This document shows positions 1 to 9,430 of a stretch of DNA of 64,000 nt, piece by piece. Source of the DNA: Lachnospira eligens (GTDB taxonomy: Bacteria > Bacillota > Clostridia > Lachnospirales > Lachnospiraceae); NCBI RefSeq assembly GCF_009680455.1, contig NZ_WKRD01000009.1, positions 62,001-126,000 on the forward strand, read 5' to 3'. The translations under genes were made by a program, and so were the position numbers. Every line of letters begins with the position of its first letter. The stretch's first letter is position 1. The notes under the pieces are model-generated. The model made no database searches, had not been told where the DNA came from, and was given only the letters and a program-made list of their open reading frames with translations.

Positions 1-1023
1 TATGTAAAGAATGGTAAAGTTGACACAACATATACAAGTGTAGAACAGGATGGAGCAGACTGGGTATATGTAGAAAATGGAAAGATAAGATATGACTATA
101 CAGGAATCAGACAGAACTCAAACGGCTGGTGGAGGATAGAGGACGGAAAAGTTAATTTTAACTTCACAGGATTAGCAGATAATGAGAATGGAAGATTTTA
201 TATCCAGAACGGAAAAGTTAATTTTGAATATACGAATTTAATTCAGGATGGAGCAGACTGGGTATATGTAAAGAATGGTCATGTAAAAAATGATTACACA
301 GGATTTGCAGAAAATGAAAATGGAAGATTTTATCTTGAAAATGGAAAGGTAAATTTCGAATATACAACTGTATTTCAGGATGGAGCAGACTGGGTATATG
401 TAGAGAAAGGTCATGTAAATACTAATTATACAGGAATCAGACAGAATGCAAATGGCTGGTGGAGAATAAAAGACGGAAAAGTAGATTTTAGTTATACAGG
501 ACTGGCAGATAACGAAAATGGAAGATTCTACATAGAGAACGGAAAAGTTAATTTTAAATATACGAATTTAATTCAGGATGGAGCAGACTGGGTATATGTA
601 AAGAATGGTCATGTGCAAAGCAATTACACAGGGTTTGCGACAAATGAAAACGGAAGATTTTATCTCGAAAATGGAAAGGTAAATTTCGGATATACAAATG
701 TAATTCAGGATGGCTCAGACTGGGTATATGTAAAAGGTGGTTATATAAGATATGACTATACAGGAATCAGACAGAATGCAAATGGCTGGTGGAGAATAGA
801 GAACGGAAAAGTTAACTTTAAATACAATGGCGTTGCAAGCAATGAAAATGGAATGTTTTATCTTGAAAATGGTTTAGTAAAATTTAATTATACTGGAACA
901 TATATTCAGAATGGAATAAAGTATAATATTGTTAACGGTGTTGTAAAAGGAAAAGAAAATGTGTTAACAGTGATGAGAATGCCAAATTCTGTATTAACTA
1001 ATAGTATAAAAATGGTAATATAA
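1..1023 (+). CDS. 3' part of a cell-wall-binding repeat protein, probably a pectate lyase (partial)
   Basis: The reading frame is open from base 1, so the gene begins outside the window. The 340 visible residues are aromatic-rich repeats of about 20 residues with recurring NGWWRI, ENGRFYLENGKVNF and QDGADWVYV motifs, as in choline/glucan-binding-type wall anchors of Firmicutes. They match the C-terminus of the pectate lyase at 14,193-18,008 except for two residues. Whether the missing N-terminus is also a pectate lyase cannot be seen here. It is followed by a strong terminator. Confidence 0.9.
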   Translation, partial: YVKNGKVDTTYTSVEQDGADWVYVENGKIRYDYTGIRQNSNGWWRIEDGKVNFNFTGLADNENGRFYIQNGKVNFEYTNLIQDGADWVYVKNGHVKNDYTGFAENENGRFYLENGKVNFEYTTVFQDGADWVYVEKGHVNTNYTGIRQNANGWWRIKDGKVDFSYTGLADNENGRFYIENGKVNFKYTNLIQDGADWVYVKNGHVQSNYTGFATNENGRFYLENGKVNFGYTNVIQDGSDWVYVKGGYIRYDYTGIRQNANGWWRIENGKVNFKYNGVASNENGMFYLENGLVKFNYTGTYIQNGIKYNIVNGVVKGKENVLTVMRMPNSVLTNSIKMVI

Positions 1024-1091
1024 TATATCATGTTGTGATTATCGTATAAGCACAAAAAATATCCATATGTTTAAAATTGAATAAGAAATTA

Positions 1092-1134
1092 AAATAAGCA
1101 ATAGTCAGTTTGCGATGGCTATTGCTTATTTTTT
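1092..1134 (+). terminator. Intrinsic terminator after the wall-binding gene (copy 1)
   Basis: AAATAAGCAATAG pairs with CTATTGCTTATTT around a 14-base loop, and a T run follows. It separates the wall-binding gene from the rfbFGH promoter. Confidence 0.9.
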
Positions 1135-1146
1135 ATGTATAAAAAG

Positions 1147-1175
1147 TTGACGAAAATAGTCGATAATGTTAAAAT
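1147..1175 (+). promoter_or_regulatory. Sigma-A-type promoter of rfbFGH copy 1
   Basis: TTGACG at 1147-1152 and TAAAAT at 1170-1175 are separated by exactly 17 bases. This promoter would drive rfbFGH and the downstream AT-rich glycan genes as one transcript, leaving a leader of roughly 70 bases. The same promoter recurs in copy 2. Confidence 0.75.
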
Positions 1176-1250
1176 GACGAATGGTAAATTGTAACATAAG
1201 ATTAATTGTGAAATTATAATCTGATATTTGAGAGAAAGAGAGTATTATCA

Positions 1251-2030
1251 ATGAAAGTTGTTTTACTGGCTGGAGGTTTCGGAACAAGAATAAGTGAAGA
1301 AAGTCAGTTTAAGCCAAAGCCAATGATAGAGATAGGAGGAAAGCCAATTCTCTGGCATATTATGAAGAAATATGCTTATTATGGTTTTGATGAGTTTATT
1401 ATATGTGCAGGATATAAGCAGTATGTAATTAAAGAATGGTTTGCGGATTATTTCCTTCACAACAGTGATATTACGTTTGACTTCACAAAGGGTTCTAACG
1501 ATATGATTATTCACGAGCAGCATTGTGAGCCATGGAAGGTTACAGTAGTTGATACAGGTCTTAATACAATGACTGGAGGACGAATCAAGCGTATCCAGAA
1601 ATATGTAGGGGACGAGCCATTCCTTATGACATATGGAGACGGTGTCTGTGATGTAGACATGAACAAGCTTGTTGAGTTCCATAAGGAGCATGGCAAGATT
1701 GCTACTCTTACAGCCGTAATGCTTGAACAGCAGAAGGGTGTACTTGATATCGGAGGAGACAACGCTGTTAAGTCATTCAGAGAGAAGAGCCATACAGACG
1801 GTGCACCTATCAATGCAGGTTATATGGTGCTTAATCCTGAAATATTTGACTATATTGATGGTGATGACACTGTATTTGAGAGAGAACCACTAGAAAGACT
1901 TGCAAAGGAAGGTCAGTTAATGTCCTATATGCATAAGGGCTTCTGGCAGTGCATGGATACCAAGAGAGAGATGGATATGCTCGAGAAGTATCTTGCAACT
2001 GGAACAGCTCCTTGGAAGAAATGGGACTAA
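1251..2030 (+). CDS. rfbF: Glucose-1-phosphate cytidylyltransferase (copy 1)
   Basis: This enzyme makes CDP-glucose from CTP and glucose-1-phosphate, the entry step to CDP-linked 3,6-dideoxyhexoses. The 259-residue length fits the family. The N-terminus carries the nucleotidyltransferase signature LAGGFGTR followed by KPKPMIEIGGKP, and MTYGDGVCDVD is the metal-binding region. The protein is identical to the copy at 18,236. rfbG follows after 15 bases with a good ribosome site (GGGAGG). The alternative family name is ddhA. Confidence 0.95.
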   Translation: MKVVLLAGGFGTRISEESQFKPKPMIEIGGKPILWHIMKKYAYYGFDEFIICAGYKQYVIKEWFADYFLHNSDITFDFTKGSNDMIIHEQHCEPWKVTVVDTGLNTMTGGRIKRIQKYVGDEPFLMTYGDGVCDVDMNKLVEFHKEHGKIATLTAVMLEQQKGVLDIGGDNAVKSFREKSHTDGAPINAGYMVLNPEIFDYIDGDDTVFEREPLERLAKEGQLMSYMHKGFWQCMDTKREMDMLEKYLATGTAPWKKWD

Positions 2031-2045
2031 GCCGGGAGGATTAAG

Positions 2046-3092
2046 ATGGATTTAAGTTTTTATAAAGGAAAGAAGGTTCTTGTTACAGGACATACAGGAT
2101 TCAAAGGCTCATGGCTTTGCAGAATCCTTTTTAAAGCAGGAGCAGAAGTGACAGGTTATTCACTTGTTCCACCTACTGAGCCTAACCTTTTTTCAATGAT
2201 AGATGTAGAGGATAAGATGAATTCTGTAATAGGTGATATAAGAGATCTTGAGCATCTTAAGAAGGTGTTTGAAGAGACACAGCCTGAGATAGTGCTTCAT
2301 CTTGCAGCACAGCCTATCGTAAGGGAATCATACAAAGACCCTGTATATACTTATGAAACTAATGTTATGGGAACAGTTAATATCTGTGAATGTGTAAGAC
2401 TTAACCCGTGTGTAAAATCATTTTTAAATGTAACAACAGACAAGGTTTACCATAATAATGAGTGGGCATGGGGATACAGAGAGAATGAGCCTCTTGACGG
2501 ATATGACCCATACTCTAACAGCAAATCATGTTCAGAGCTTGTAACACACAGCTATATCAATTCATTTTTCAATGATATGGAGGTTGCAGTTTCAACAGCA
2601 AGAGCCGGTAATGTTATAGGCGGAGGAGATTTCGCCAATGACAGAATTGTTCCTGACTGTGTAAGAGCTGCAGTTAAGAAGGAAGATATAATTGTGCGTA
2701 ATCCACATTCAACAAGACCATACCAGCATGTACTTGAGCCGCTTGCAGCTTATCTTATGATTGCAAAGGAGCAGTACAGTGATAAGAAGTATGCAGGCTT
2801 CTATAATGTAGGACCAGATGAGAGCGACTGCATTACAACAGGGACACTTGTTAATACATTCTGTAACAAGTGGGGAGAAGGTCTTTCATGGATTAACCAA
2901 TATGACGGAGGACCTCATGAAGCCAATTTCTTAAAGTTAGACTGCTCAAAGTTAAAGACAACATTTGGCTGGAAGCCTAGATGGAACTTTGATACAGCAA
3001 TTGAGAAGAGTGTTGAATGGTCAAAGGTATATGCAGCAGGCGGAGATGTTGTTGCATGTATGGATAAAGAGATAGAAGAGTTCTTTGCATAA
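2046..3092 (+). CDS. rfbG: CDP-glucose 4,6-dehydratase (copy 1)
   Basis: It converts CDP-glucose to CDP-4-keto-6-deoxyglucose. It is an extended short-chain dehydrogenase of 348 residues. The NAD-binding motif is in VTGHTGFKGSWL near residue 14, the catalytic Thr lies in NVTTDKVYHN and the Tyr-Lys pair in YDPYSNSK, and HSTRPYQHVLEP is typical of RfbG. It sits between rfbF and rfbH with no room for a promoter. The protein is identical to copy 2 at 19,031. Confidence 0.95.
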   Translation: MDLSFYKGKKVLVTGHTGFKGSWLCRILFKAGAEVTGYSLVPPTEPNLFSMIDVEDKMNSVIGDIRDLEHLKKVFEETQPEIVLHLAAQPIVRESYKDPVYTYETNVMGTVNICECVRLNPCVKSFLNVTTDKVYHNNEWAWGYRENEPLDGYDPYSNSKSCSELVTHSYINSFFNDMEVAVSTARAGNVIGGGDFANDRIVPDCVRAAVKKEDIIVRNPHSTRPYQHVLEPLAAYLMIAKEQYSDKKYAGFYNVGPDESDCITTGTLVNTFCNKWGEGLSWINQYDGGPHEANFLKLDCSKLKTTFGWKPRWNFDTAIEKSVEWSKVYAAGGDVVACMDKEIEEFFA

Positions 3093-3134
3093 CAGGCAGG
3101 GAAGGAATTAATAAAGTAAGAAAGAGAATAAGAT

Positions 3135-4469
3135 ATGTTTGATAATAAGAATGAATTAGAAGCAAGACAGGAGATTCTTGGTATTGTAGATGAGTACTGC
3201 AAGAAGTACCATAACCAGAAACAGTATAAGGAAGGCGACAGAATATCATATGCCAGCAGAGTATATGACAGCAAGGAAATGATGAATCTTGTTGATTCAG
3301 CACTTGAATTCTGGCTTACAGCAGGCCGTTATACAGATGAATTTGAGAAGAAGCTTGGAGAATATCTCGGAGTAAAGTATGTATCAGTAGTAAACTCTGG
3401 TTCATCTGCCAACCTCAATGCATTTATGGCACTTACATCACCACTTCTCGGAGACAGAAGAATCAGGAGAGGTGATGAGATTATCACAGTAGCAGCAGGT
3501 TTCCCTACAACAATAACACCGGCTATCCAGTATGGTGCAGTACCTGTATTTGTTGATGTTACTATTCCACAGTACAACATTGATGTTACAAAGCTTGAGG
3601 ATGCACTTTCAGACAAGACTAAGGCTGTTATGATTGCACATACACTTGGTAATCCATTTGACCTTTCAGCAGTAAAGGCATTTTGTGACAAGCACAATCT
3701 CTGGCTTGTAGAAGATAACTGTGACGCACTTGGTTCTAAGTACACAATCAATGGAGAAGAGAAGTTCACAGGAACTATCGGTGATATCGGAACAAGCAGT
3801 TTCTATCCACCACACCATATGACAATGGGTGAAGGAGGAGCAGTATATACTAATAATGCACTTCTTAATAAGTGTATCCGTTCATTCAGAGACTGGGGAC
3901 GTGACTGTGTATGCCCATCAGGAAAGGACAACCTCTGTGGACACAGATTTGACAAGCAGTATGGAGAACTTCCATTAGGATATGACCACAAGTATGTATA
4001 TTCACATTTTGGATATAATCTTAAAGCAACAGATATGCAGGCAGCGGTAGGCTGTGCACAGCTTGAGAAGTTCCCATCATTTGTTGAGAGAAGAAGACAT
4101 AACTTTGACAGATTAAGAGCAGCACTTGCAGATATAGAGGATAAGGTAATTCTTCCTGTACCATGTGAGAACTCAAGACCAAGCTGGTTCGGATTCCTTA
4201 TAACAGTAAAGGAAGGAATTGACAGAAAGGCAGTAGTTGAGTATGTAGAGAGCCATGGAGTACAGACAAGAAATCTTTTTGCGGGAAATCTTATAAAACA
4301 CCCATGCTTTGATGAGATGAGAGCAACAGGAGAAGGCTACAGAGTAGTAGGCGGACTTGATACAACAGACAGAATTATGAGAGATACATTCTGGGTAGGA
4401 GTATATCCAGGAATGACAGATGAGATGATTGATTATATGGCTAAGACTATTAAGGAAGCTGTTAGATAA
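3135..4469 (+). CDS. rfbH: CDP-4-keto-6-deoxyglucose 3-dehydrase (copy 1)
   Basis: This is the PLP and [2Fe-2S] dehydrase (E1, ddhC/rfbH) that removes the C3 hydroxyl. The usual PLP lysine is replaced by histidine in YPPHHMTMGEGG (His227/228), diagnostic for dehydrases as opposed to aminotransferases. Cysteines 196, 258, 260 and 268 give the C-x61-C-x-C-x7-C cluster pattern of the E1 family. E1 needs a separate reductase (E3, DdhD), and none is encoded in the window. The last codons differ from copy 2 because the repeat ends at 4464: this copy ends KEAVR, copy 2 ends KEAVNQ. Residue 337 is Lys here and Glu in copy 2. Confidence 0.95.
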   Translation: MFDNKNELEARQEILGIVDEYCKKYHNQKQYKEGDRISYASRVYDSKEMMNLVDSALEFWLTAGRYTDEFEKKLGEYLGVKYVSVVNSGSSANLNAFMALTSPLLGDRRIRRGDEIITVAAGFPTTITPAIQYGAVPVFVDVTIPQYNIDVTKLEDALSDKTKAVMIAHTLGNPFDLSAVKAFCDKHNLWLVEDNCDALGSKYTINGEEKFTGTIGDIGTSSFYPPHHMTMGEGGAVYTNNALLNKCIRSFRDWGRDCVCPSGKDNLCGHRFDKQYGELPLGYDHKYVYSHFGYNLKATDMQAAVGCAQLEKFPSFVERRRHNFDRLRAALADIEDKVILPVPCENSRPSWFGFLITVKEGIDRKAVVEYVESHGVQTRNLFAGNLIKHPCFDEMRATGEGYRVVGGLDTTDRIMRDTFWVGVYPGMTDEMIDYMAKTIKEAVR

Positions 4470-4497
4470 TATTTTAATAAAGAACTGAGTGAGTATA

Positions 4498-5091
4498 ATG
4501 ATAGAATCAAAAAAGGAAATGAAACAGTGGATTGAACTTGAAAGAAAGATATGGATAAAAAGAAATTATCCATCAGGAGTAAAGAAAAAGGTCTTTCGGA
4601 AGGAGCTTTTATTTCAATCAGTATTAAGACATGCAGAATATTATTCAAATGTTAAAGGTGCATCTAAAATTATAGGCATTTACTGGAAAATATTATTTAA
4701 GATAATGAGTTCAAGACATAATGTCATGATACCACTAAATGTATTTGGAAAGGGGCTGTTAATTGCTCATTTGCAGAATATAGTGGTTTCATCAAATTCT
4801 ACTGTTGGACGAAATTGCTGTTTATTTCATGGAACAACTATTGGAATATCATTAGGAAAAGATGATAATGGAAAGTGTCCAGTGATTGGTGATGGTGTAA
4901 CAATATGCGCAGGAGCAGGTGTTTTTGGTGATATACAAATTGCAGATGATGTAATGATAGCTTCTAATGCTGTTGTAGTTAAAAATATTGAAACTTGTGG
5001 AGCTGTTGTAGGTGGAGTGCCAGCAAAGATTATTGGTATGAATTCAGGCTGGAATATGAACCAATTTGTTAAAGGCATAGAAGAGGAATAA
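4498..5091 (+). CDS. Serine O-acetyltransferase-like hexapeptide transferase
   Basis: A 197-residue protein with a left-handed beta-helix hexapeptide region from about residue 85 to the C-terminus, ending with the GGVPAKIIG motif of CysE/sugar O-acetyltransferases. In this operon it most likely O-acetylates a sugar of the surface polymer; cysteine biosynthesis is less likely. The ATG at 4498 is preferred, although no strong ribosome site is visible. It is the first gene after the repeat boundary, 28 bases past the rfbH stop, and base composition drops to much lower GC here. Confidence 0.75.
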   Translation: MIESKKEMKQWIELERKIWIKRNYPSGVKKKVFRKELLFQSVLRHAEYYSNVKGASKIIGIYWKILFKIMSSRHNVMIPLNVFGKGLLIAHLQNIVVSSNSTVGRNCCLFHGTTIGISLGKDDNGKCPVIGDGVTICAGAGVFGDIQIADDVMIASNAVVVKNIETCGAVVGGVPAKIIGMNSGWNMNQFVKGIEEE

Positions 5092-5102
5092 GGAGACTAC
5101 CA

Positions 5103-6131
5103 ATGAATATTGTTTATTATAGTAGCGATTTATTTTCGGAGATGTGTGGAGTTGCTATACAATCTTTATGTGAAAACAATAAGGATGCCGATGATATAAA
5201 TATATATGTAGTTGAAGATAACATATCGGATGAAAATAAAAAAAGATTAAATAATATTGTACAACATTTTTCAAGAAAGATTTTTTTTATAAAGAAACCA
5301 GAACAGAAAGATTTGTATCCAGAAGTAAAGTATGATTTGGGACATACATATGCAAGAATGGCTTTGGCAGAGATATTACCTTCAAATGTTGACAGGGTAT
5401 TAAGCCTGGATAGTGACACACTTGTATTGGATTCTATACAGGAAATGTACAATACAGCTTTTGAAAAAGATCAGATTGTTGCAGGTGTATATGATTGTGT
5501 AGGCACGGCAATACAAAAAAGAGTTTTACAGGCGTCAGATTCGATGAAATATTGCAATGCGGGTGTATTATTGATTGATTTGAAAAAATGGAGAGAAAAA
5601 AACATAGGTCAGAAACTTGTAGATAAAATATTACAGGGTATAGAGAATAATGAAACAATGTTTTTTTTAGAACAGGATATATTGAATATAGTTTTAGATG
5701 GACATATTAAGTTGTTAGAACCACAATATAATATGCTTACATCTATATACATATTTGGTTATGATGAAATTATAAAAATGAAAAAGCCAGTCGAATATTA
5801 TACCAAAAATCAAATTATAAGGGCAAAGAAAAAGCCGGCAATAATTCATGCAACTACATGTTTTTATGTGAGGAAACGTATGTGGATAGAGAAGAGTGAC
5901 AGTCCATATGCTGTTTTATATGCACAATATCGAAAAGAAACAGAGTGGAATCACATGGAATTTTGTAAAGACACAAGAGGCTTGAAAAAGAAATTATATG
6001 GTGGAATATGGCATATAATGCCTAGAAAGGCGGCTGTATGTATAGCTGCTTTTATGATTAATTGTGTAAGACCAACATATGCTAAAATTACTGTAAAAAT
6101 GAATTTGCCTACAATAGCCAAACAATCATAA
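5103..6131 (+). CDS. Glycosyltransferase family 8
   Basis: A retaining GT-A enzyme of 342 residues. Asp-Ser-Asp (residues 103-105, in LSLDSDTLVL) is the metal-binding DxD motif, and CNAGVLLIDLKKWR is the typical GT8 second motif. A C-terminal basic segment could bind the membrane. Ribosome site AAGGAG lies just upstream. The first codons are closely similar to a broken gene at 24,270 downstream of yerF, so a relative of this gene once followed the copy-2 operon as well. Confidence 0.9.
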   Translation: MNIVYYSSDLFSEMCGVAIQSLCENNKDADDINIYVVEDNISDENKKRLNNIVQHFSRKIFFIKKPEQKDLYPEVKYDLGHTYARMALAEILPSNVDRVLSLDSDTLVLDSIQEMYNTAFEKDQIVAGVYDCVGTAIQKRVLQASDSMKYCNAGVLLIDLKKWREKNIGQKLVDKILQGIENNETMFFLEQDILNIVLDGHIKLLEPQYNMLTSIYIFGYDEIIKMKKPVEYYTKNQIIRAKKKPAIIHATTCFYVRKRMWIEKSDSPYAVLYAQYRKETEWNHMEFCKDTRGLKKKLYGGIWHIMPRKAAVCIAAFMINCVRPTYAKITVKMNLPTIAKQS

Positions 6132-6153
6132 GGAAAGAGATAAGATAGTTAAA

Positions 6154-7158
6154 ATGAAAAATCAGCCAGTATTAACAATTGCAATTCCAATATATAATGG
6201 AGAAAGAACAATTAAGAATATGTTGGACATTTTGATGCCACAATGTAATGAAAAAATAGAGGTTTTAGTGTCTGATAATTGTTCAACAGATAGCACTCCT
6301 AATATTATAAAAGAATATCAGAATAAATGGGGAAATATAAGTTATTGGTGCAATGAAACAAATTTAAAAACTGATAGAAATTGCATAAAATGTCTTCAAA
6401 AAGCTAAGGGAAAGTATACCTGGCTAATGTCAGATGATGATATTATAATGGAGAATGCAGTTGATAAAATTCTTAAATTTATTGAAAACGGTGATGATAT
6501 GGGATTAATATATGTTACTACAAGAGATTTTAGGAATAAATATATTGATTCTGAATCATGTCAAAAGCATGAACCTGAAGCAATGAATGATATCTGTACA
6601 AAAGATAAAAAATTATTTATGAAATATGCAGGTTATTATTGGGGTTTTTTAGCTTCGTTTATATGTAATACGGATAATTTTAAAAAAATAGAAAATCCAG
6701 AACAGTATGCGGATACATATTGGTTGCAATCATATATACATGCATTGTGCGCCAAAGGGGAAGATACTAAACTTGGGATTGTAAAAGGTCCATGTGTTGG
6801 CGCTGGTATATATGTTAATACGCCTAATTTTGATTCTGCTTTAATTAATGGAGTTTATTATAAAAAAATGATTGATTTTATGATAAATGAGATTGGTTTT
6901 GACAAGAAACAATTGAATCAAATGTATAAAAATCGAACATGCCATCTTTTTATTCATGATATTCTTAAGGAAAAAGCTTCTGGAATACATAAAATGAATT
7001 ATAAAACCATGTATTTATGCACTCGAAAATATGTGAAAGCATGGGTGATGGTGTATCCATGTATGTTTGTTCCTAGCTTTATTTGTTCAAAATTGATGAA
7101 AAAATATAGAAAAAGACTTAGAATAAAAGATGATATAAGAATTAACAGACCAGAATAG
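6154..7158 (+). CDS. Glycosyltransferase family 2
   Basis: A 334-residue inverting GT-A transferase. It starts with the family motif LTIAIPIYNGERTI; SDNCSTDST follows, and MSDDDIIM holds the DxD motif near residue 92. There is no clear transmembrane segment. The C-terminus is rich in Lys and Arg, suggesting peripheral membrane contact. The substrate cannot be told from sequence. It is in line with the neighbouring GT8 and polymerase genes and probably adds one residue of the repeat unit on the lipid carrier. Confidence 0.9.
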   Translation: MKNQPVLTIAIPIYNGERTIKNMLDILMPQCNEKIEVLVSDNCSTDSTPNIIKEYQNKWGNISYWCNETNLKTDRNCIKCLQKAKGKYTWLMSDDDIIMENAVDKILKFIENGDDMGLIYVTTRDFRNKYIDSESCQKHEPEAMNDICTKDKKLFMKYAGYYWGFLASFICNTDNFKKIENPEQYADTYWLQSYIHALCAKGEDTKLGIVKGPCVGAGIYVNTPNFDSALINGVYYKKMIDFMINEIGFDKKQLNQMYKNRTCHLFIHDILKEKASGIHKMNYKTMYLCTRKYVKAWVMVYPCMFVPSFICSKLMKKYRKRLRIKDDIRINRPE

Positions 7159-7198
7159 GTAATTAATGATATGATTTGTTTTTAAAAGGAGCTAGTTA

Positions 7199-8410
7199 AT
7201 GATAAATGAAAATAATAAAAGGCTGATAAATATAATGCTCATTATATGCGTAATCCCGTTTTTAGTTCCAAGAGGGATTATGGAAACTGGTGGTAATCTT
7301 TTAAATAGCATATTATATTATTTTAGATTATTTGTTATATTTTTTCTATTAATATGTTGCATCTTATATAAGATAAGATTTTGCATGATTACATGGTTAT
7401 CCATTTTGTTTTACTTTTTGAATATAGTGATATGTATAATTAGACATACTGACACTTCTGCAGATATTTCGAATTTTATTTATGTGTTTGGTATGGTTTT
7501 GATTATGGAGTTTGCTTTATATAATGATATATCATGTTTTATAAAGAATATGGCAATAATTATTGGAATAATAATTGTTGCTAATTTTATCACGATTGTT
7601 ATGCACCCAGGTGGATTATATACAGACAGTAGAGGATGGAAGGCAAATTGGGTAATGGGTTATTATAATTCACATATTTTTACATATTTACCATGGCTGG
7701 CATTCTCATATATGTATATATATAAACTAAGAGGCAAATTGTCTGTCATGGGAATTGGTCTGTTTGTATTTACAATATGTGGAATTTATATGGCTGGTTC
7801 GAAAACATCTTTAGTGGCATTAGGTATTGCTTTTATTATAATGGTTTTTTCATTAAAGGCTTTTAAACTTAATCTGCCAAATGTATTTGTGTTTTTTATT
7901 ATTTCTTTTGTTATTAGTTACTTGATAATATTTATGAATTTTCAGGAGAATTTTTCGGCTATATTATATAAATATTTAAATAGAGATTCATCTTTTACAG
8001 GAAGAACTATAATATGGGCTTTGGCACTCAAATCAATATCGCGTCATCCTATATTAGGAAATGGAAATGTTAGTTACAATTTAACAACCTGGACTACTAC
8101 ACAGGCACATAATACATACCTGAATATAATGGTTCAACAGGGATTATTGGGACTTATGTTATTTGGAATTATTGTTTTTATTGTTAGTCATAAATTAAAG
8201 CAATATAAAGAACATCCGTATACAAAGGTATTAACCATAATACTTGTTGCGTATTTTGTTGATTTTATAACAGAAATGTATCAGATGCCGCATTTATTAT
8301 TTTGTGTGATATTTTTGGCATACAATATTGATAAAATCGTTGATTTAATGCCAGTTAAATTTGATAAAGATTCTAAAACAATTAAAAAGAAAATAAAAAT
8401 CAAAATATAG
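7199..8410 (+). CDS. O-antigen polymerase / ligase-like membrane protein (Wzy-like)
   Basis: A 403-residue protein made almost entirely of hydrophobic segments (about ten or eleven). A large loop holds TGRTIIWALALKSISRHPILGNG and then the QAHNTYLNIMVQQGLLG region. The pattern of Gly-Arg and His-Asn in the loop is characteristic of the Wzy/WaaL superfamily. It should polymerise the lipid-linked repeat units on the outer face of the membrane, together with the flippase at 9427. AAAGGAG precedes the ATG at good spacing. Confidence 0.85.
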   Translation: MINENNKRLINIMLIICVIPFLVPRGIMETGGNLLNSILYYFRLFVIFFLLICCILYKIRFCMITWLSILFYFLNIVICIIRHTDTSADISNFIYVFGMVLIMEFALYNDISCFIKNMAIIIGIIIVANFITIVMHPGGLYTDSRGWKANWVMGYYNSHIFTYLPWLAFSYMYIYKLRGKLSVMGIGLFVFTICGIYMAGSKTSLVALGIAFIIMVFSLKAFKLNLPNVFVFFIISFVISYLIIFMNFQENFSAILYKYLNRDSSFTGRTIIWALALKSISRHPILGNGNVSYNLTTWTTTQAHNTYLNIMVQQGLLGLMLFGIIVFIVSHKLKQYKEHPYTKVLTIILVAYFVDFITEMYQMPHLLFCVIFLAYNIDKIVDLMPVKFDKDSKTIKKKIKIKI

Positions 8411-8422
8411 AAGGTAAATAAA

Positions 8423-9430
8423 ATGAAAGTATATTGCTGCTTTAGCTTATATAATTTATATATTGCGGTTGCAAAAGCAATGGTACAAAATGAGAAAATT
8501 GATTTGGTGATAGGTTCTCAGATGCCAGATTACAAAAATAAGATTGAAACCATAAAGTCATTGGATTTTATAAATGATATATATGTGTTTGATAGTGTAG
8601 ACTACAAAAATATTAAATATAAAAATATATTTGATAAGATAGTAAATCAAAAAAATTACGAGAATAAATATATTAACACTAAATTAAAAATAGATTGGAC
8701 TAAGTATAAGGATAATATTTTTCTGTTTAATGATTTTGAAATTTTAGGCTGGTATTTTGTAAATAATCAAATCAGATATCATTTAATTGAGGACGGATTG
8801 AATTTCTTTAAATACTTTAATAAATATTATCAAGTGAATAAAGTGGATTATGATATAAATAGTTTAAAAGTCAGATTGAAAAATAAATTGAATATAGGAC
8901 ACAGAGCTTTTGGAACAAATCAATATGTAATTGATATTGAAGTAAATGATAAAAATGGTCTGGCAATTGATAGGGAAAATATAATAGAAATACCACGAAA
9001 AGGAATTAATGACAAACTGACATTACAGCAAAAGAAACTAATATATGGTATATTCTGTAAACAAAAAATAATAAATAATAATTGTAATAAAACACTTTTG
9101 CTGTGTACCCAGCCATTATCAGAAGATGGACAGCTACAAAATCTGGAACAGCAAATGCAAATATATGAAGATATAATAAAAGAGTATACTGGAATGGGGT
9201 ACACCATAACAATAAAGCCTCATCCTAGGGATAAAGCAGATTATAGTAATTTATGTGAGAAATATAACTGCTTATACATAGATAAGTACATACCTACAGA
9301 GGTTTTAAATTATGATGACAGTGTATTTTATGATTTAGCTTTATCAATTACTACGACGGCTATAGAAACATTGGAATTTGTTAGAGAAAGAAAATATCTT
9401 GGTTTTGAATTTCTTGAAAGGTATAAATGA
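8423..9430 (+). CDS. GT-B transferase resembling GT52 / polysialyltransferase families
   Basis: A 335-residue protein starting MKVYCCFSLYNLYIAVAKA, like capsule transferases of the GT52 and polysialyltransferase type. It has the two short motifs shared by bacterial sialyltransferase-like GT-B folds: an acidic-Gly motif (LIEDGLNFF, near residue 121) and an HP motif (IKPHPRD, near residue 263). These enzymes use CMP-activated ulosonic acids, which fits the kdsB-like gene two positions downstream. It could instead transfer another sugar; the donor assignment is inference. Its end overlaps the flippase start by four bases (ATGA). Confidence 0.7.
   Translation: MKVYCCFSLYNLYIAVAKAMVQNEKIDLVIGSQMPDYKNKIETIKSLDFINDIYVFDSVDYKNIKYKNIFDKIVNQKNYENKYINTKLKIDWTKYKDNIFLFNDFEILGWYFVNNQIRYHLIEDGLNFFKYFNKYYQVNKVDYDINSLKVRLKNKLNIGHRAFGTNQYVIDIEVNDKNGLAIDRENIIEIPRKGINDKLTLQQKKLIYGIFCKQKIINNNCNKTLLLCTQPLSEDGQLQNLEQQMQIYEDIIKEYTGMGYTITIKPHPRDKADYSNLCEKYNCLYIDKYIPTEVLNYDDSVFYDLALSITTTAIETLEFVRERKYLGFEFLERYK

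Larger units (their letters stand above)
1..4464. repeat. Long direct repeat, copy 1 (left part outside window)
   Basis: Every position here corresponds to position +16,985 in the second copy. The block holds the 3' end of a wall-binding gene, terminator, promoter, rfbF, rfbG and all but the last codons of rfbH. I saw only six differences: 368 and 373 in the wall-binding repeats (Thr to Asn, Phe to Ile), and 4143, 4256, 4283 and 4298 near the right end. Identity stops at 4464, just before the rfbH stop codon. The left end lies outside the window, so true length is unknown. The near-identity implies recent duplication or ongoing gene conversion. Confidence 0.97.

Noticed and set aside
1..1023. 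Regular repeats resembling a CRISPR or satellite array
   Set aside because: The periodicity is in codons of one open frame encoding wall-binding repeats; units vary and have no constant repeat-spacer pattern.
1263..1813. Minus-strand open frames of 100-142 codons inside rfbF (and their copies)
   Set aside because: They lie opposite a clearly conserved gene, have no ribosome site or family match, and appear as reflections of its codon bias.
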